In this document: one piece after another, positions 8,074 through 15,171 of the stretch
How positions within the stretch are numbered: the first letter of the stretch is position 1
Layout: every line of letters begins with the position of its first letter
NCBI GenBank assembly: GCA_964370235.1
Contig: CAYJIL010000027.1
Coordinates: 1-25,371, forward strand
Length of the DNA: 25,371 nt
Direction: 5' to 3'
Source: CAYJIL01 sp964370235
GTDB lineage: Bacteria; Bacteroidota; Bacteroidia; Bacteroidales; Rikenellaceae
Program-made: the position numbers and the translations under genes
The notes under the pieces: generated by a model
The model's input: only the letters and a program-made list of their open reading frames with translations
Databases searched by the model: none
What the model was told of the DNA's origin: nothing

Positions 8074-8173
8074 NNNNNNNNNNNNNNNNNNNNNNNNNNN
8101 NNNNNNNNNNNNNNNNNNNNNNNNNNNNNNNNNNNNNNNNNNNNNNNNNNNNNNNNNNNNNNNNNNNNNNNNN
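8074..8173. other. 100-N scaffold gap
   Basis: Exactly 100 N, the conventional placeholder for a gap of unknown length. The true size and the genes inside it are unknown, and adjacency of the flanking genes should not be assumed. The 55 bases from 8174 to the hydrolase stop codon at 8229 hold no recognisable gene. Confidence 0.95.
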
Positions 8174-8228
8174 TATATGGTGAGTGAAAATATTGGATTC
8201 TCAGCAAGGTTCGCCTACTACTGCTCTT

Positions 8229-9146
8229 TTAGCTGTTAAGGAAAGTGAACAGAATTTTGAATGCCTGCTCTCTTACTTTGTAGCTCGATAGAAATATATC
8301 GTGAATAGCACCATCTATAGTGTGCAGCTCTACTACACTGCCCAGCTGTTTTGAATACTTTTTTATGTGCTCAACATTTAGTACAATGTCGCACGTGCTA
8401 GCACTATTGTCCCATGTATTTGGGTGTGCCGATTTACTAGAGCATAGCACCGCAATTGGGCACTCGATTTGCAAACCTTTTTTTACTTGAATGTGGCCTT
8501 CGCGTATTGCATTTAGCCATGCAAAAAATAGCGGCACGTCAGAGTCTGGCTTGTAGATTTTGTTGTAGTTCCACTCGCCTTTGCTATTGTTATCTATACT
8601 TTGATTGTAGATTGGATTTAGTTCGTTTGCCTTGCTTGCATATGGTAAGATGCTAGCAATAATTCCCGAGAGCGGAATGGCTCTTTTTTTGACCCATGAG
8701 AGGGTGTTAAACTCTAGGAATGGTGAGTTGAGGGCAAGCTTGTTTATACTCGCTTTTTTTGCCCCTTTTGATGCATAGAGCGAGGATATGAGACCACCCG
8801 TTGAGTGTCCCAGTAGTGATAGGTTGCTGTGGCCATCGTTTTCTATTATCTCGATTGCCATCGTAATCTCTTCGAAGTACTCCTCTAGCGAGCGGCAATA
8901 GTTAAAGTGTTGGTGGCTTAACAGCGAGCGACCATATTTTCTAAGATCAATAGCATAGAAAGCATAACCTTCGTCATTTGCTCTCTGTGCTAGGTGATCT
9001 TGAAAGAAATAATCTATATAGCCATGAATGTAAAGTATCGCACCTTTGGTAGAGACTCCTTCGCTAGAGCTTATGAGCGTAGCCACAACCCTCCCTTCGT
9101 AGTCTTTTTTGAGTTCAAGAGTTTGATACTTATACTCCATTGCCAT
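8229..9146 (-). CDS. Serine alpha/beta hydrolase (Hydrolase_4 / monoglyceride lipase-like)
   Basis: A 305-residue cytoplasmic alpha/beta hydrolase of the serine aminopeptidase S33/lysophospholipase-like group. The oxyanion motif is YIHGY at 39-43; the nucleophile elbow is GHSTGG at 113-118 with S115; the probable acid is D253 and the base H282 (GAIHDIFLS), in the right order and spacing. No signal peptide is visible. Length is typical (about 300). It is the last gene of a three-gene - strand operon, starting 4 bases after the pyrophosphatase stop. Met3 is an equally possible start. The substrate (an ester, lipid or acyl group) cannot be told from sequence. Confidence 0.92.
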   Translation of the reverse strand: MAMEYKYQTLELKKDYEGRVVATLISSSEGVSTKGAILYIHGYIDYFFQDHLAQRANDEGYAFYAIDLRKYGRSLLSHQHFNYCRSLEEYFEEITMAIEIIENDGHSNLSLLGHSTGGLISSLYASKGAKKASINKLALNSPFLEFNTLSWVKKRAIPLSGIIASILPYASKANELNPIYNQSIDNNSKGEWNYNKIYKPDSDVPLFFAWLNAIREGHIQVKKGLQIECPIAVLCSSKSAHPNTWDNSASTCDIVLNVEHIKKYSKQLGSVVELHTIDGAIHDIFLSSYKVREQAFKILFTFLNS

Positions 9147-9150
9147 TGTA

Positions 9151-9819
9151 TTATAGTTTAAGCATTGCGTTAAGGTTGTTAAACCTATTGTCGTAATCCT
9201 CTAGCGAGGCATTGATAATCTCTTTTGCCTCTACACTATTGTAGATGTGTGTGATTTCGCAGTTGCGCTTCTCGCCCGGAATATCCTTGTAGGTTAAGAA
9301 GTAGTGTCTAAGTCTCTCGATAATCATTGGAGGCAGTTGCGATACATCGCTATACTCGCCATAGATAGCATCGTTGACTAGTACACAAATAACTTTGTCG
9401 TCAGCCATGCCACCATCAATCATCCTAAATCCACCAATAGGCTTAGCATTAACAAGTATATCGCCATGTGATATAACCTTTTCGGTAAGAACACACACAT
9501 CGATAGGGTCTCTATCGCCCTTTATATCGTCTCTGTTTAGCTTGTCGTTGCTTATTTGTGCTACTAGCTCTCCACTATATGTTTGTGGAATAAAGCCATA
9601 AAGTGCCGGAATAAGGTTTGAGTATTTGTGTGGGCGATCAAGCCTTAGATACCCCGAGATTTTATCTACCTCATACTTTACCGTATCGGTAGATACCATT
9701 TCGATAAAGGCAACAAGCTCGTCTGGTGCTTTATCTCCGATATTAACTCCATGCCATGGGTGCGACTTATACCTAAGCCCCATAAGTTTGCCCACGATTG
9801 GATCCATTAATTTTGACAT
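9151..9819 (-). CDS. Inorganic pyrophosphatase, family I
   Basis: Hydrolyses pyrophosphate to phosphate in the cytoplasm, pulling biosynthetic reactions forward. The 222-residue protein has YEVDKISGYLRLDRP (49-63), PALYGFIPQT (71-80), the metal-binding segment GDRDPIDVCVL (101-111) with D102, D104 and D107, and ADDK (139-142); HYFLTYK (172-178) follows. This is the longer form found in Bacteroidota (about 210-220 residues). One oddity: the family signature usually has a small residue after the first Asp (D-G-D-P), here it is Arg103 (codon AGA, one base from Gly GGA). It lies 6 bases after the GH20-like gene and 4 before the hydrolase. Confidence 0.96.
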   Translation of the reverse strand: MSKLMDPIVGKLMGLRYKSHPWHGVNIGDKAPDELVAFIEMVSTDTVKYEVDKISGYLRLDRPHKYSNLIPALYGFIPQTYSGELVAQISNDKLNRDDIKGDRDPIDVCVLTEKVISHGDILVNAKPIGGFRMIDGGMADDKVICVLVNDAIYGEYSDVSQLPPMIIERLRHYFLTYKDIPGEKRNCEITHIYNSVEAKEIINASLEDYDNRFNNLNAMLKL

Positions 9820-9825
9820 AGTCTT

Positions 9826-10821
9826 TTATTTTTCAGTTTTGAGTATTATAGCTTCTACCGAGTTATCCCTTGCAATATCTACAAGTGGCATAATATATCG
9901 GTCTTGACTTTTATTGTCTATTTTTTCGCCAAAGCATACACGGTCGAACACTACGCTCTGGCAAAACTCTTGTGTAAATGCTCTAGTAAACCTTAAACCC
10001 TCGACAGAGTGAATCCTGTGGCCAGTGAATCGCTTGAAGGTTTGGTTACCTTTTGACGATAGGTCAATAACTGGGACAATCTCGATACCTTGGTTTTGTG
10101 AGTAGTCATATAAAACCTTGAGGTCTGTTAGCGAGTATCCTTTGCCTTGTGTAATATCCTCTTTGGGGTTGATTAACTCAAATGTTTTGCTCTCAATTAA
10201 CCATGCCTCTGGGCTCACTAGTGTAATGTAGATTGTCGATACGTTTCTTTCGACCGCTTCGGCAACTTTGGTAGTTAGCTCAAAAAGAGTCATTGGAGTT
10301 GTTGTCAAATCTAGTGTGATTGCACCCACATCGTGCCCAGTTGTAGCCGAAATCTTAGTGTAAGCAATAAATCCTTTTTTCTTTGACGAAAAGATAGATT
10401 TTTTCTCGCCATATAGCTCTTTGAACTTGGCAAATGCCCATCGCATACTCTTTGCCGTAGTAAACTTAATGTCTATGTAGTCTTTGTACACGAGTATGCT
10501 ATATTCATCTTTGTGTTGGGTGTCAAAGCTCTTGTCGGCTTGGTGAATTATGATGTTTCGTGTCGAGGCAACGTTGCTTTGTGTGGGCACACCGCCTTTT
10601 TCGGTTAAAAACATTGCTATTCGCATACTCAATATCTCTTCGTAGTGGTTCGATAGATCGTACACTATGTTAAATGGCTTGTCAATCGAGAAATTACCCT
10701 CTTTGTATTGAATATTAGCCCCACCCGCAATTGTTTGGCTTGTGTTTTGTTGGGCAAAAAGATTTGGGATAGCAAGTAGTACTGTTAAAACTATTATTGT
10801 GTAAATTCTTAGTTGATTCAT
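9826..10821 (-). CDS. Secreted GH20-like protein, probably catalytically inactive
   Basis: A 331-residue protein with an N-terminal signal peptide (about 1-24, ending LFAQQ). Residues about 36-137 resemble the small alpha/beta domain that precedes GH20 beta-hexosaminidase barrels. Residues about 155-331 resemble a shortened GH20 barrel: AWLIES (206-211) stands where active members have GWRIE, and VPVIDLSSKG (249-258) where they have IPEIDMPGH. The catalytic Asp-Glu pair is not seen; the nearest candidate segment is VCFGEK (295-300), with no D-E. Functional GH20 enzymes are usually 500 residues or more, so this one is truncated and degenerate yet has an intact frame. It leads the operon with pyrophosphatase. 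It may be a glycan-binding or scaffold protein; function unknown. Confidence 0.7.
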   Translation of the reverse strand: MNQLRIYTIIVLTVLLAIPNLFAQQNTSQTIAGGANIQYKEGNFSIDKPFNIVYDLSNHYEEILSMRIAMFLTEKGGVPTQSNVASTRNIIIHQADKSFDTQHKDEYSILVYKDYIDIKFTTAKSMRWAFAKFKELYGEKKSIFSSKKKGFIAYTKISATTGHDVGAITLDLTTTPMTLFELTTKVAEAVERNVSTIYITLVSPEAWLIESKTFELINPKEDITQGKGYSLTDLKVLYDYSQNQGIEIVPVIDLSSKGNQTFKRFTGHRIHSVEGLRFTRAFTQEFCQSVVFDRVCFGEKIDNKSQDRYIMPLVDIARDNSVEAIILKTEK

Positions 10822-10846
10822 TATTCATATATTACTATTAACTCCT

Positions 10847-10861
10847 AGGGCATGGCGCCCT
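10847..10861. repeat. Short GC-rich hairpin in the GH20-like leader
   Basis: AGGGC (10847-10851), loop ATGGC, and GCCCT (10857-10861). On the - strand it would fall in the 5' leader, about 25 bases before the start codon at 10821. It is the only GC-rich patch in this spacer. Too short to be a terminator; could modulate translation. Confidence 0.3.
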
Positions 10862-10874
10862 TAATTCTACGATA

Positions 10875-10882
10875 CAAATATA
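10875..10882 (-). promoter_or_regulatory. -7 element for the GH20-like/pyrophosphatase operon
   Basis: On the - strand this reads TATATTTG, a perfect TAnnTTTG element. No good TTTG is found 19-20 bases upstream. The predicted leader is about 45-50 bases. Confidence 0.45.
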
Positions 10883-10900
10883 TTGAAAATTGGCTTACTT

Positions 10901-10932
10901 TTTCTTATATTAGTTAATTTTTTGTTACTTTG
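10901..10932 (+). promoter_or_regulatory. Weak promoter for the glycosyltransferase-pyrC-miaB operon
   Basis: TTTC (10901-10904), a 20-base spacer and TTACTTTG (10925-10932) match the Bacteroidota elements with one mismatch each. The start codon follows within about 20-25 bases. Confidence 0.4.
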
Positions 10933-10957
10933 GGGTGTGAAATGAGCGAAAATGGTG

Positions 10958-11674
10958 ATGAATAAGTTAGTAATAATACCAACATACAACGAAATAGAGA
11001 ATATCTCTTCTATAATTGAGGCCGTCTTTGGGCTTGACTATGGTTTTGATATATTGATAATTGACGATAATTCGGGTGATGGAACTGCCGCTTGCGTAAA
11101 GCAAATGATGGAAAAGCACAAAAATCTTTACATCATCGAGCGAGCAGGCAAGCTAGGCTTGGGTACTGCATATATCGAGGGCTTTAAGTGGGCATTAAGC
11201 CACTCTTATGACCAAATCTTTGAGATGGATGCCGATTTTTCGCACAACCCCAAAGACTTAATTCGCCTATCTGAGGCCTGCTCTTCGGGTGCCGATATGG
11301 CAATTGGGTCGAGATATGTATCGGGGGTGAATGTAATAAATTGGCCAATCGAGCGAGTGTTAATGTCATATTTTGCATCGTATTTTGTGCGTCAAGTAAC
11401 TCGCATGAAAATTATGGATGCAACAGCAGGCTTTGTGTGTTTTAGCTCAAAGGTACTATCTACCATCGATCTCGACCAAGTGCGCATGAAGGGCTATGGT
11501 TTTCAAATCGAAATGAAATATAGCACACACAAGCTAGGTTTTAAAATAGAAGAAGTACCTATCATATTCACCGATAGAACACAGGGGACATCAAAAATGA
11601 GTAGCTCGATATTTGGCGAGGCATTTTGGGGAGTGCTCTCTCTGCCACTAAGAAAAATTAAAGCAAGAGGATAG
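10958..11674 (+). CDS. Polyprenyl-phosphate mannose/glycose synthase-like GT2
   Basis: A family 2 glycosyltransferase of the dolichol/polyprenol-phosphate mannosyltransferase (DPM1) type, which loads a sugar from a nucleotide sugar on to a lipid carrier at the inner membrane face. Seen: the opening KLVIIPTYNE, DDNSGDGT, the metal-binding DADFSH, GSRYVSG, and DRTQGTSKM near the end, all in family order. About 238 residues with no C-terminal membrane segments, so it is the soluble catalytic-only form. The start could be ATG 10952 (MVMNKL) or ATG 10958 (MNKL); the latter fits the family better. A tiny ORF from ATG 10942 to TAA 10965 overlaps the start. pyrC begins one base after its stop. Confidence 0.93.
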   Translation: MNKLVIIPTYNEIENISSIIEAVFGLDYGFDILIIDDNSGDGTAACVKQMMEKHKNLYIIERAGKLGLGTAYIEGFKWALSHSYDQIFEMDADFSHNPKDLIRLSEACSSGADMAIGSRYVSGVNVINWPIERVLMSYFASYFVRQVTRMKIMDATAGFVCFSSKVLSTIDLDQVRMKGYGFQIEMKYSTHKLGFKIEEVPIIFTDRTQGTSKMSSSIFGEAFWGVLSLPLRKIKARG

Positions 11675-11675
11675 A

Positions 11676-13019
11676 ATGAAAAAGAGTTTAATTAAAGGGG
11701 GACTTATCGTTAACGAGGGTCGCTCCTATGAGGGTTATATAATAGTAGAGGGCCAGATGATTGCCACAGTGTGCGAAGGCGCTTTTGATGGTGACGAGAG
11801 CCAGTTTGACAGAGTGATCGATGCTAATGGTGCTTTGGTAATGGCTGGTGTAATAGACGATCAAGTGCATTTTCGTGAGCCAGGCCTTACCTACAAAGCC
11901 GATATATCGAGCGAATCTCGAGCTGCTGCGGCTGGTGGTATAACATCTTTTATGGAGATGCCAAACACCAATCCTGCAACCGTAAACTGGGAGGCATGGC
12001 AGCAAAAGGCGGCAATTGCAGCTGCTAGCTCGGCAGTTAACTACTCGTTTTATATGGGTGCAACCAACACAAACATCGATCAGATACGTGCGCTAGATCC
12101 AACACGAGTTTGTGGAGTTAAACTATTTATGGGCTCCTCGACAGGTAATATGCTTGTAGACAGAGAGCAAGCCCTTGCCGATATCTTCTCTTCGTCGCCA
12201 GTGCTAGTTGCTGTGCATGCCGAAGAAGAATCTATTGTTAGAGCAAACAATGCAAAATATAGAGCCGAGTATGACGATGACACAGCTACGGCGGCACTTC
12301 ATCCACTTATTCGCAGTGGCGAAGCTTGTTACATGTCGTCAAAAAAGGCAGCAGAGCTAGCTACAAAGCATAATGGTAGGCTACATATCTTGCACATGAG
12401 CACCAAGCAAGAGCTAGAGCTACTAGATCGTGGCCCGCTAAAAGAAAAACGCATTACTGGCGAGGTGTGTGTGCACCACTTGTGGTTTAGCGATGAGGAC
12501 TATGCAAGTAAAGGTAACCTAATTAAATGGAACCCTGCAATTAAGTCTATGAGCGACCGTGATGCACTACGAGAGGCTGTGCGCCAAGGGCACATCGATG
12601 TTGTGGCTACCGACCACGCACCACACACCCTAGAAGAAAAGCAGAAACCATATTTCGATGCACCATCGGGTGGCCCACTTGTGCAGTTTTCGCTTGTGGC
12701 TATGCTACAAATGTGCCAGCAGGGTGTATTCACCATCGAGCAAGTAGTGCAGCGAATGGCACACTCGGTTGCCGATTTGTTTGATATCGACAAGCGTGGC
12801 TACCTTCGCACGGGCTACTATGCCGATATTGTAATCGTAGATAAATCGCAGTGGACTCTTGAGCGTGGCGATGTAATATCTAAGTGTGGATGGTCGCCGC
12901 TAGAGGGGCAAACGTTCGACTACAAAGTGAGAGAGACCATAGTTAATGGTCAAAGTGTATATGCCAACGATACAGTAAACGATGCAATTCGTGGTATGGA
13001 GCTTAAATTTAATAGATAG
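11676..13019 (+). CDS. pyrC: Dihydroorotase (class I, Bacteroidota type)
   Basis: Cyclises N-carbamoyl-aspartate to dihydroorotate, the step after PyrB. The 447-residue amidohydrolase has DDQVHFREPG at 61-70, where the usual first metal His of HxH is Gln63; the rest of the metal site looks complete: K149 (GVKLF, candidate carboxy-lysine), H181, H240 (HILHMST) and ATDHAPH with D313. EVCVHHLWFS (263-272) and IKWNPAIK (283-290) are further marks of the group. As I recall, the Porphyromonas gingivalis dihydroorotase also has Gln here and ends in the same kind of FNR tail, so this is a clade feature rather than a mutation. One base after the glycosyltransferase and 18 bases before miaB. Confidence 0.93.
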   Translation: MKKSLIKGGLIVNEGRSYEGYIIVEGQMIATVCEGAFDGDESQFDRVIDANGALVMAGVIDDQVHFREPGLTYKADISSESRAAAAGGITSFMEMPNTNPATVNWEAWQQKAAIAAASSAVNYSFYMGATNTNIDQIRALDPTRVCGVKLFMGSSTGNMLVDREQALADIFSSSPVLVAVHAEEESIVRANNAKYRAEYDDDTATAALHPLIRSGEACYMSSKKAAELATKHNGRLHILHMSTKQELELLDRGPLKEKRITGEVCVHHLWFSDEDYASKGNLIKWNPAIKSMSDRDALREAVRQGHIDVVATDHAPHTLEEKQKPYFDAPSGGPLVQFSLVAMLQMCQQGVFTIEQVVQRMAHSVADLFDIDKRGYLRTGYYADIVIVDKSQWTLERGDVISKCGWSPLEGQTFDYKVRETIVNGQSVYANDTVNDAIRGMELKFNR

Positions 13020-13037
13020 GAGCAATAAAGTAATACA

Positions 13038-14405
13038 ATGGTAACAAATAACTTAAAAAACTTTAAACCCATATTCGAAAATGGGCTAAAGGTATATATC
13101 GAAACCTATGGCTGTCAAATGAATAGCAACGACAGCGAGGTGGTTGTATCTATTATGAGAGATAATGGATATAGCTATACAGATAATGTAAAGGAGGCAG
13201 ATATTGCACTTATTAACACCTGCTCGATTCGTGATAATGCCGAGCAGCGAGTGTGGGGGCGTATTAGAGAGCTAGGTTCAATCAAAAAAAGCAAGCCATC
13301 GTTTATCCTTGGTTTGATTGGTTGTATGGCAGAGAGGCTAAAGGACGATCTTTTGCAGGGCAACTCACCGGTTGACCTTGTTGTTGGTCCCGACTGCTAT
13401 CGTTCGATTCCCGACCTACTATCTCAGGTGCAGGCTGGCGGCAAAGGTATCAATGTGCTTTTATCGGGCGAGGAGACCTATGCCGAAATTTCGCCAGTTA
13501 GGCTCGATAAGAACGGTGTTTCGGCATACGTATCTATTATGCGTGGTTGTAACAATATGTGTACCTATTGTGTTGTTCCGTACACTCGTGGTAGGGAGCG
13601 TAGCCGCAATCCACAAACCATCATACAAGAGGTGTGTGACCTAGTGCAGGCAGGCTATCGTGAGGTAACGCTACTGGGGCAAAACGTAAACTCCTATGGT
13701 TGGAACCAAGATAGTGAGAGTGTCGATTTTCCACAACTAATGGAGAAGGTGGCACAAGTTAGCCCACTTTTGCGTGTGCGCTTTGCTACATCGCACCCAA
13801 AAGACCTTAGCGATAAATTGCTAGAGGTTATGGTGCGCTATCCAAATATATGCCGTAATGTTCACCTTCCTGCCCAGAGCGGAAGTAGCGTTGTGCTAGA
13901 GCGCATGAATCGTAAGTATGACCGAGAGTGGTATCTTGAGAGAATGGCTGCAATCAAGCGTTATTTGCCAGATTGTACTATATCTACCGATATTATTGCA
14001 GGCTTTTGTGGCGAAACCGAAGAGGATCACCAGCAAACCCTATCGCTTATGAAGGAGGTTGCCTATGAGTTTGCATATATGTTCAAGTATTCGGAAAGAC
14101 CAAACACAAAGGCACACCGCACAATGAGCGACGATGTACCCGAGGAGGTTAAAGTTAAGCGTCTAACACAAATCATCGAGCTGCAAAATCAACTATCTAA
14201 ACAAAACAACCAACGAGATATTGGCAAGTGTTTTGAGGTTTTGGTTGAGGGTGTGTCTAAGCGTAATAGCGAAGATTTGTTTGGGCGTACTTCGCAAAAC
14301 AAAGTAGCTGTATTCCCTGCCAAAGGGTACAAGACAGGTGACTATGTAAATGTAAGAATCGAGTCGTGTAGTTCTGCAACTTTAGTTGGTGTGATTGAGG
14401 ATTAG
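13038..14405 (+). CDS. miaB: tRNA-2-methylthio-N6-dimethylallyladenosine synthase
   Basis: A radical SAM methylthiotransferase acting on position 37 of tRNAs that read codons starting with U. Three domains are seen: N-terminal UPF0004 with cluster cysteines C26 (TYGCQMN), C62 (NTCSIRDNA) and C96 (IGCMAERL); radical SAM with C171, C175 and C178 (MRGCNNMCTYC), followed by VPYTRGRERSR; and a C-terminal TRAM domain (about 390-455). INTCSIRDNAEQ is characteristic of MiaB over MtaB and RimO. Length 455 is normal. Last gene of the glycosyltransferase-pyrC-miaB run; I saw no terminator behind it, so some read-through into ssb is possible. Confidence 0.97.
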   Translation: MVTNNLKNFKPIFENGLKVYIETYGCQMNSNDSEVVVSIMRDNGYSYTDNVKEADIALINTCSIRDNAEQRVWGRIRELGSIKKSKPSFILGLIGCMAERLKDDLLQGNSPVDLVVGPDCYRSIPDLLSQVQAGGKGINVLLSGEETYAEISPVRLDKNGVSAYVSIMRGCNNMCTYCVVPYTRGRERSRNPQTIIQEVCDLVQAGYREVTLLGQNVNSYGWNQDSESVDFPQLMEKVAQVSPLLRVRFATSHPKDLSDKLLEVMVRYPNICRNVHLPAQSGSSVVLERMNRKYDREWYLERMAAIKRYLPDCTISTDIIAGFCGETEEDHQQTLSLMKEVAYEFAYMFKYSERPNTKAHRTMSDDVPEEVKVKRLTQIIELQNQLSKQNNQRDIGKCFEVLVEGVSKRNSEDLFGRTSQNKVAVFPAKGYKTGDYVNVRIESCSSATLVGVIED

Positions 14406-14414
14406 TTGACTCAG

Positions 14415-14445
14415 GTTGTAATTACAGAATAAATTAATAACTTTG
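14415..14445 (+). promoter_or_regulatory. Promoter of the ssb operon
   Basis: TAACTTTG at 14438-14445 is a perfect -7 element; GTTG at 14415-14418 (3 of 4) lies 19 bases upstream. It leaves a leader of about 80 bases. In that leader, AGGGGTGGCT (14468-14477) can partly pair with AGCCCTCCT (14501-14509), so a leader structure is possible. Confidence 0.6.
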
Positions 14446-14533
14446 TATGTTGGTGTGAGCTATCTTTAGGGGTGGCTTAGCCTTGTATAAATGTATAATA
14501 TAGCCCTCCTAGGTGGGGGTAAAATGAACGATA

Positions 14534-15160
14534 ATGGTAAATAAAGTTATATTAATAGGTAATTTGGGTGCAGACCCCGAGGTTCGTACACTAGAGAATG
14601 GTACCAAGGTTGCTCGCATTCGCATAGCTACTACTGAGCGTTATATGGCTCGTGAGACACAAGAGCGTAAAGAGCACACCGAGTGGCACCACCTAACTCT
14701 ATGGAGAGGCCTAGCATCGCTAGCCGAGCAGTATATGCGTAAAGGTAGCAAGATATATGTCGAGGGTCGTATCCGCACACGTGAGTGGGTAGACGAGAAC
14801 CAGCAGCGCCGTTTCTCTACCGAGATTCAGGCCGATGTTGTGAATCTGCTTGACAGTCGCCAAAATAGCGAGTCTGGTGGTTATGCTCCACAGCAGCAAG
14901 GCGGGTATTCGCAGCCACAGCAGCAAGGATACTCACAAGCACAAGGTGGCTACTCTCAGCCACAACAACAAGCGGCTTACTCACAACCTCAGCAGGCACA
15001 AGGTGGATATTCGCAGCCATCATATGGTCAGCAACCATCGCCTACGCCATCTTATGGGCAGAGTGCTCCTAACCAGAGCTATCCTCGTCCAGCAGCTGCA
15101 CCAGCGCCAGCACCTGCTCCATCGGTAGGGGCAGATGATAGTGACGATCTACCATTCTAA
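14534..15160 (+). CDS. ssb: Single-stranded DNA-binding protein with long Q/G/Y/S/P linker
   Basis: Coats single-stranded DNA in replication, repair and recombination. The OB fold covers residues 1-107 (MVNKVILIGNLGADPEVR, EWHHLTLW, KIYVEGRIRTREW). Then comes a disordered linker rich in Gln, Gly, Tyr, Ser and Pro (about 115-195), and the conserved acidic tip DDSDDLPF that recruits partner proteins. The linker contains repeated units of the GGYSQPQQQ kind. At 208 residues it is longer than E. coli SSB (178). A mini-ORF (ATG 14524 to TAA 14544) overlaps the start. It leads an operon with ricT, 11 bases away. Confidence 0.97.
   Translation: MVNKVILIGNLGADPEVRTLENGTKVARIRIATTERYMARETQERKEHTEWHHLTLWRGLASLAEQYMRKGSKIYVEGRIRTREWVDENQQRRFSTEIQADVVNLLDSRQNSESGGYAPQQQGGYSQPQQQGYSQAQGGYSQPQQQAAYSQPQQAQGGYSQPSYGQQPSPTPSYGQSAPNQSYPRPAAAPAPAPAPSVGADDSDDLPF
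14876..15034 (+). repeat. Degenerate tandem repeat in the ssb linker
   Basis: Residues 115-167 of SSB consist of imperfect 8-10 residue units: GGYAPQQQ, GGYSQPQQQ, GYSQAQ, GGYSQPQQQ, AAYSQPQQAQ, GGYSQPSYGQQ. The DNA units are diverged in third positions, so the repeat is maintained at protein level rather than being a fresh slippage product. Confidence 0.8.
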
Positions 15161-15171
15161 TTTTAAAGTAA

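Noticed and set aside
8180..8290. Short + strand ORFs just after the gap (one ending TAA 8237-8239, one ending in a TAG near 8290)
   Set aside because: They are under 40 codons, one runs antisense into the hydrolase gene, and neither resembles the missing end of the XRE regulator.
14446..14533. Possible riboswitch or ribosomal-protein-binding leader before ssb
   Set aside because: Pairing between 14468-14477 and 14501-14509 is partial and I recognise no known leader motif.
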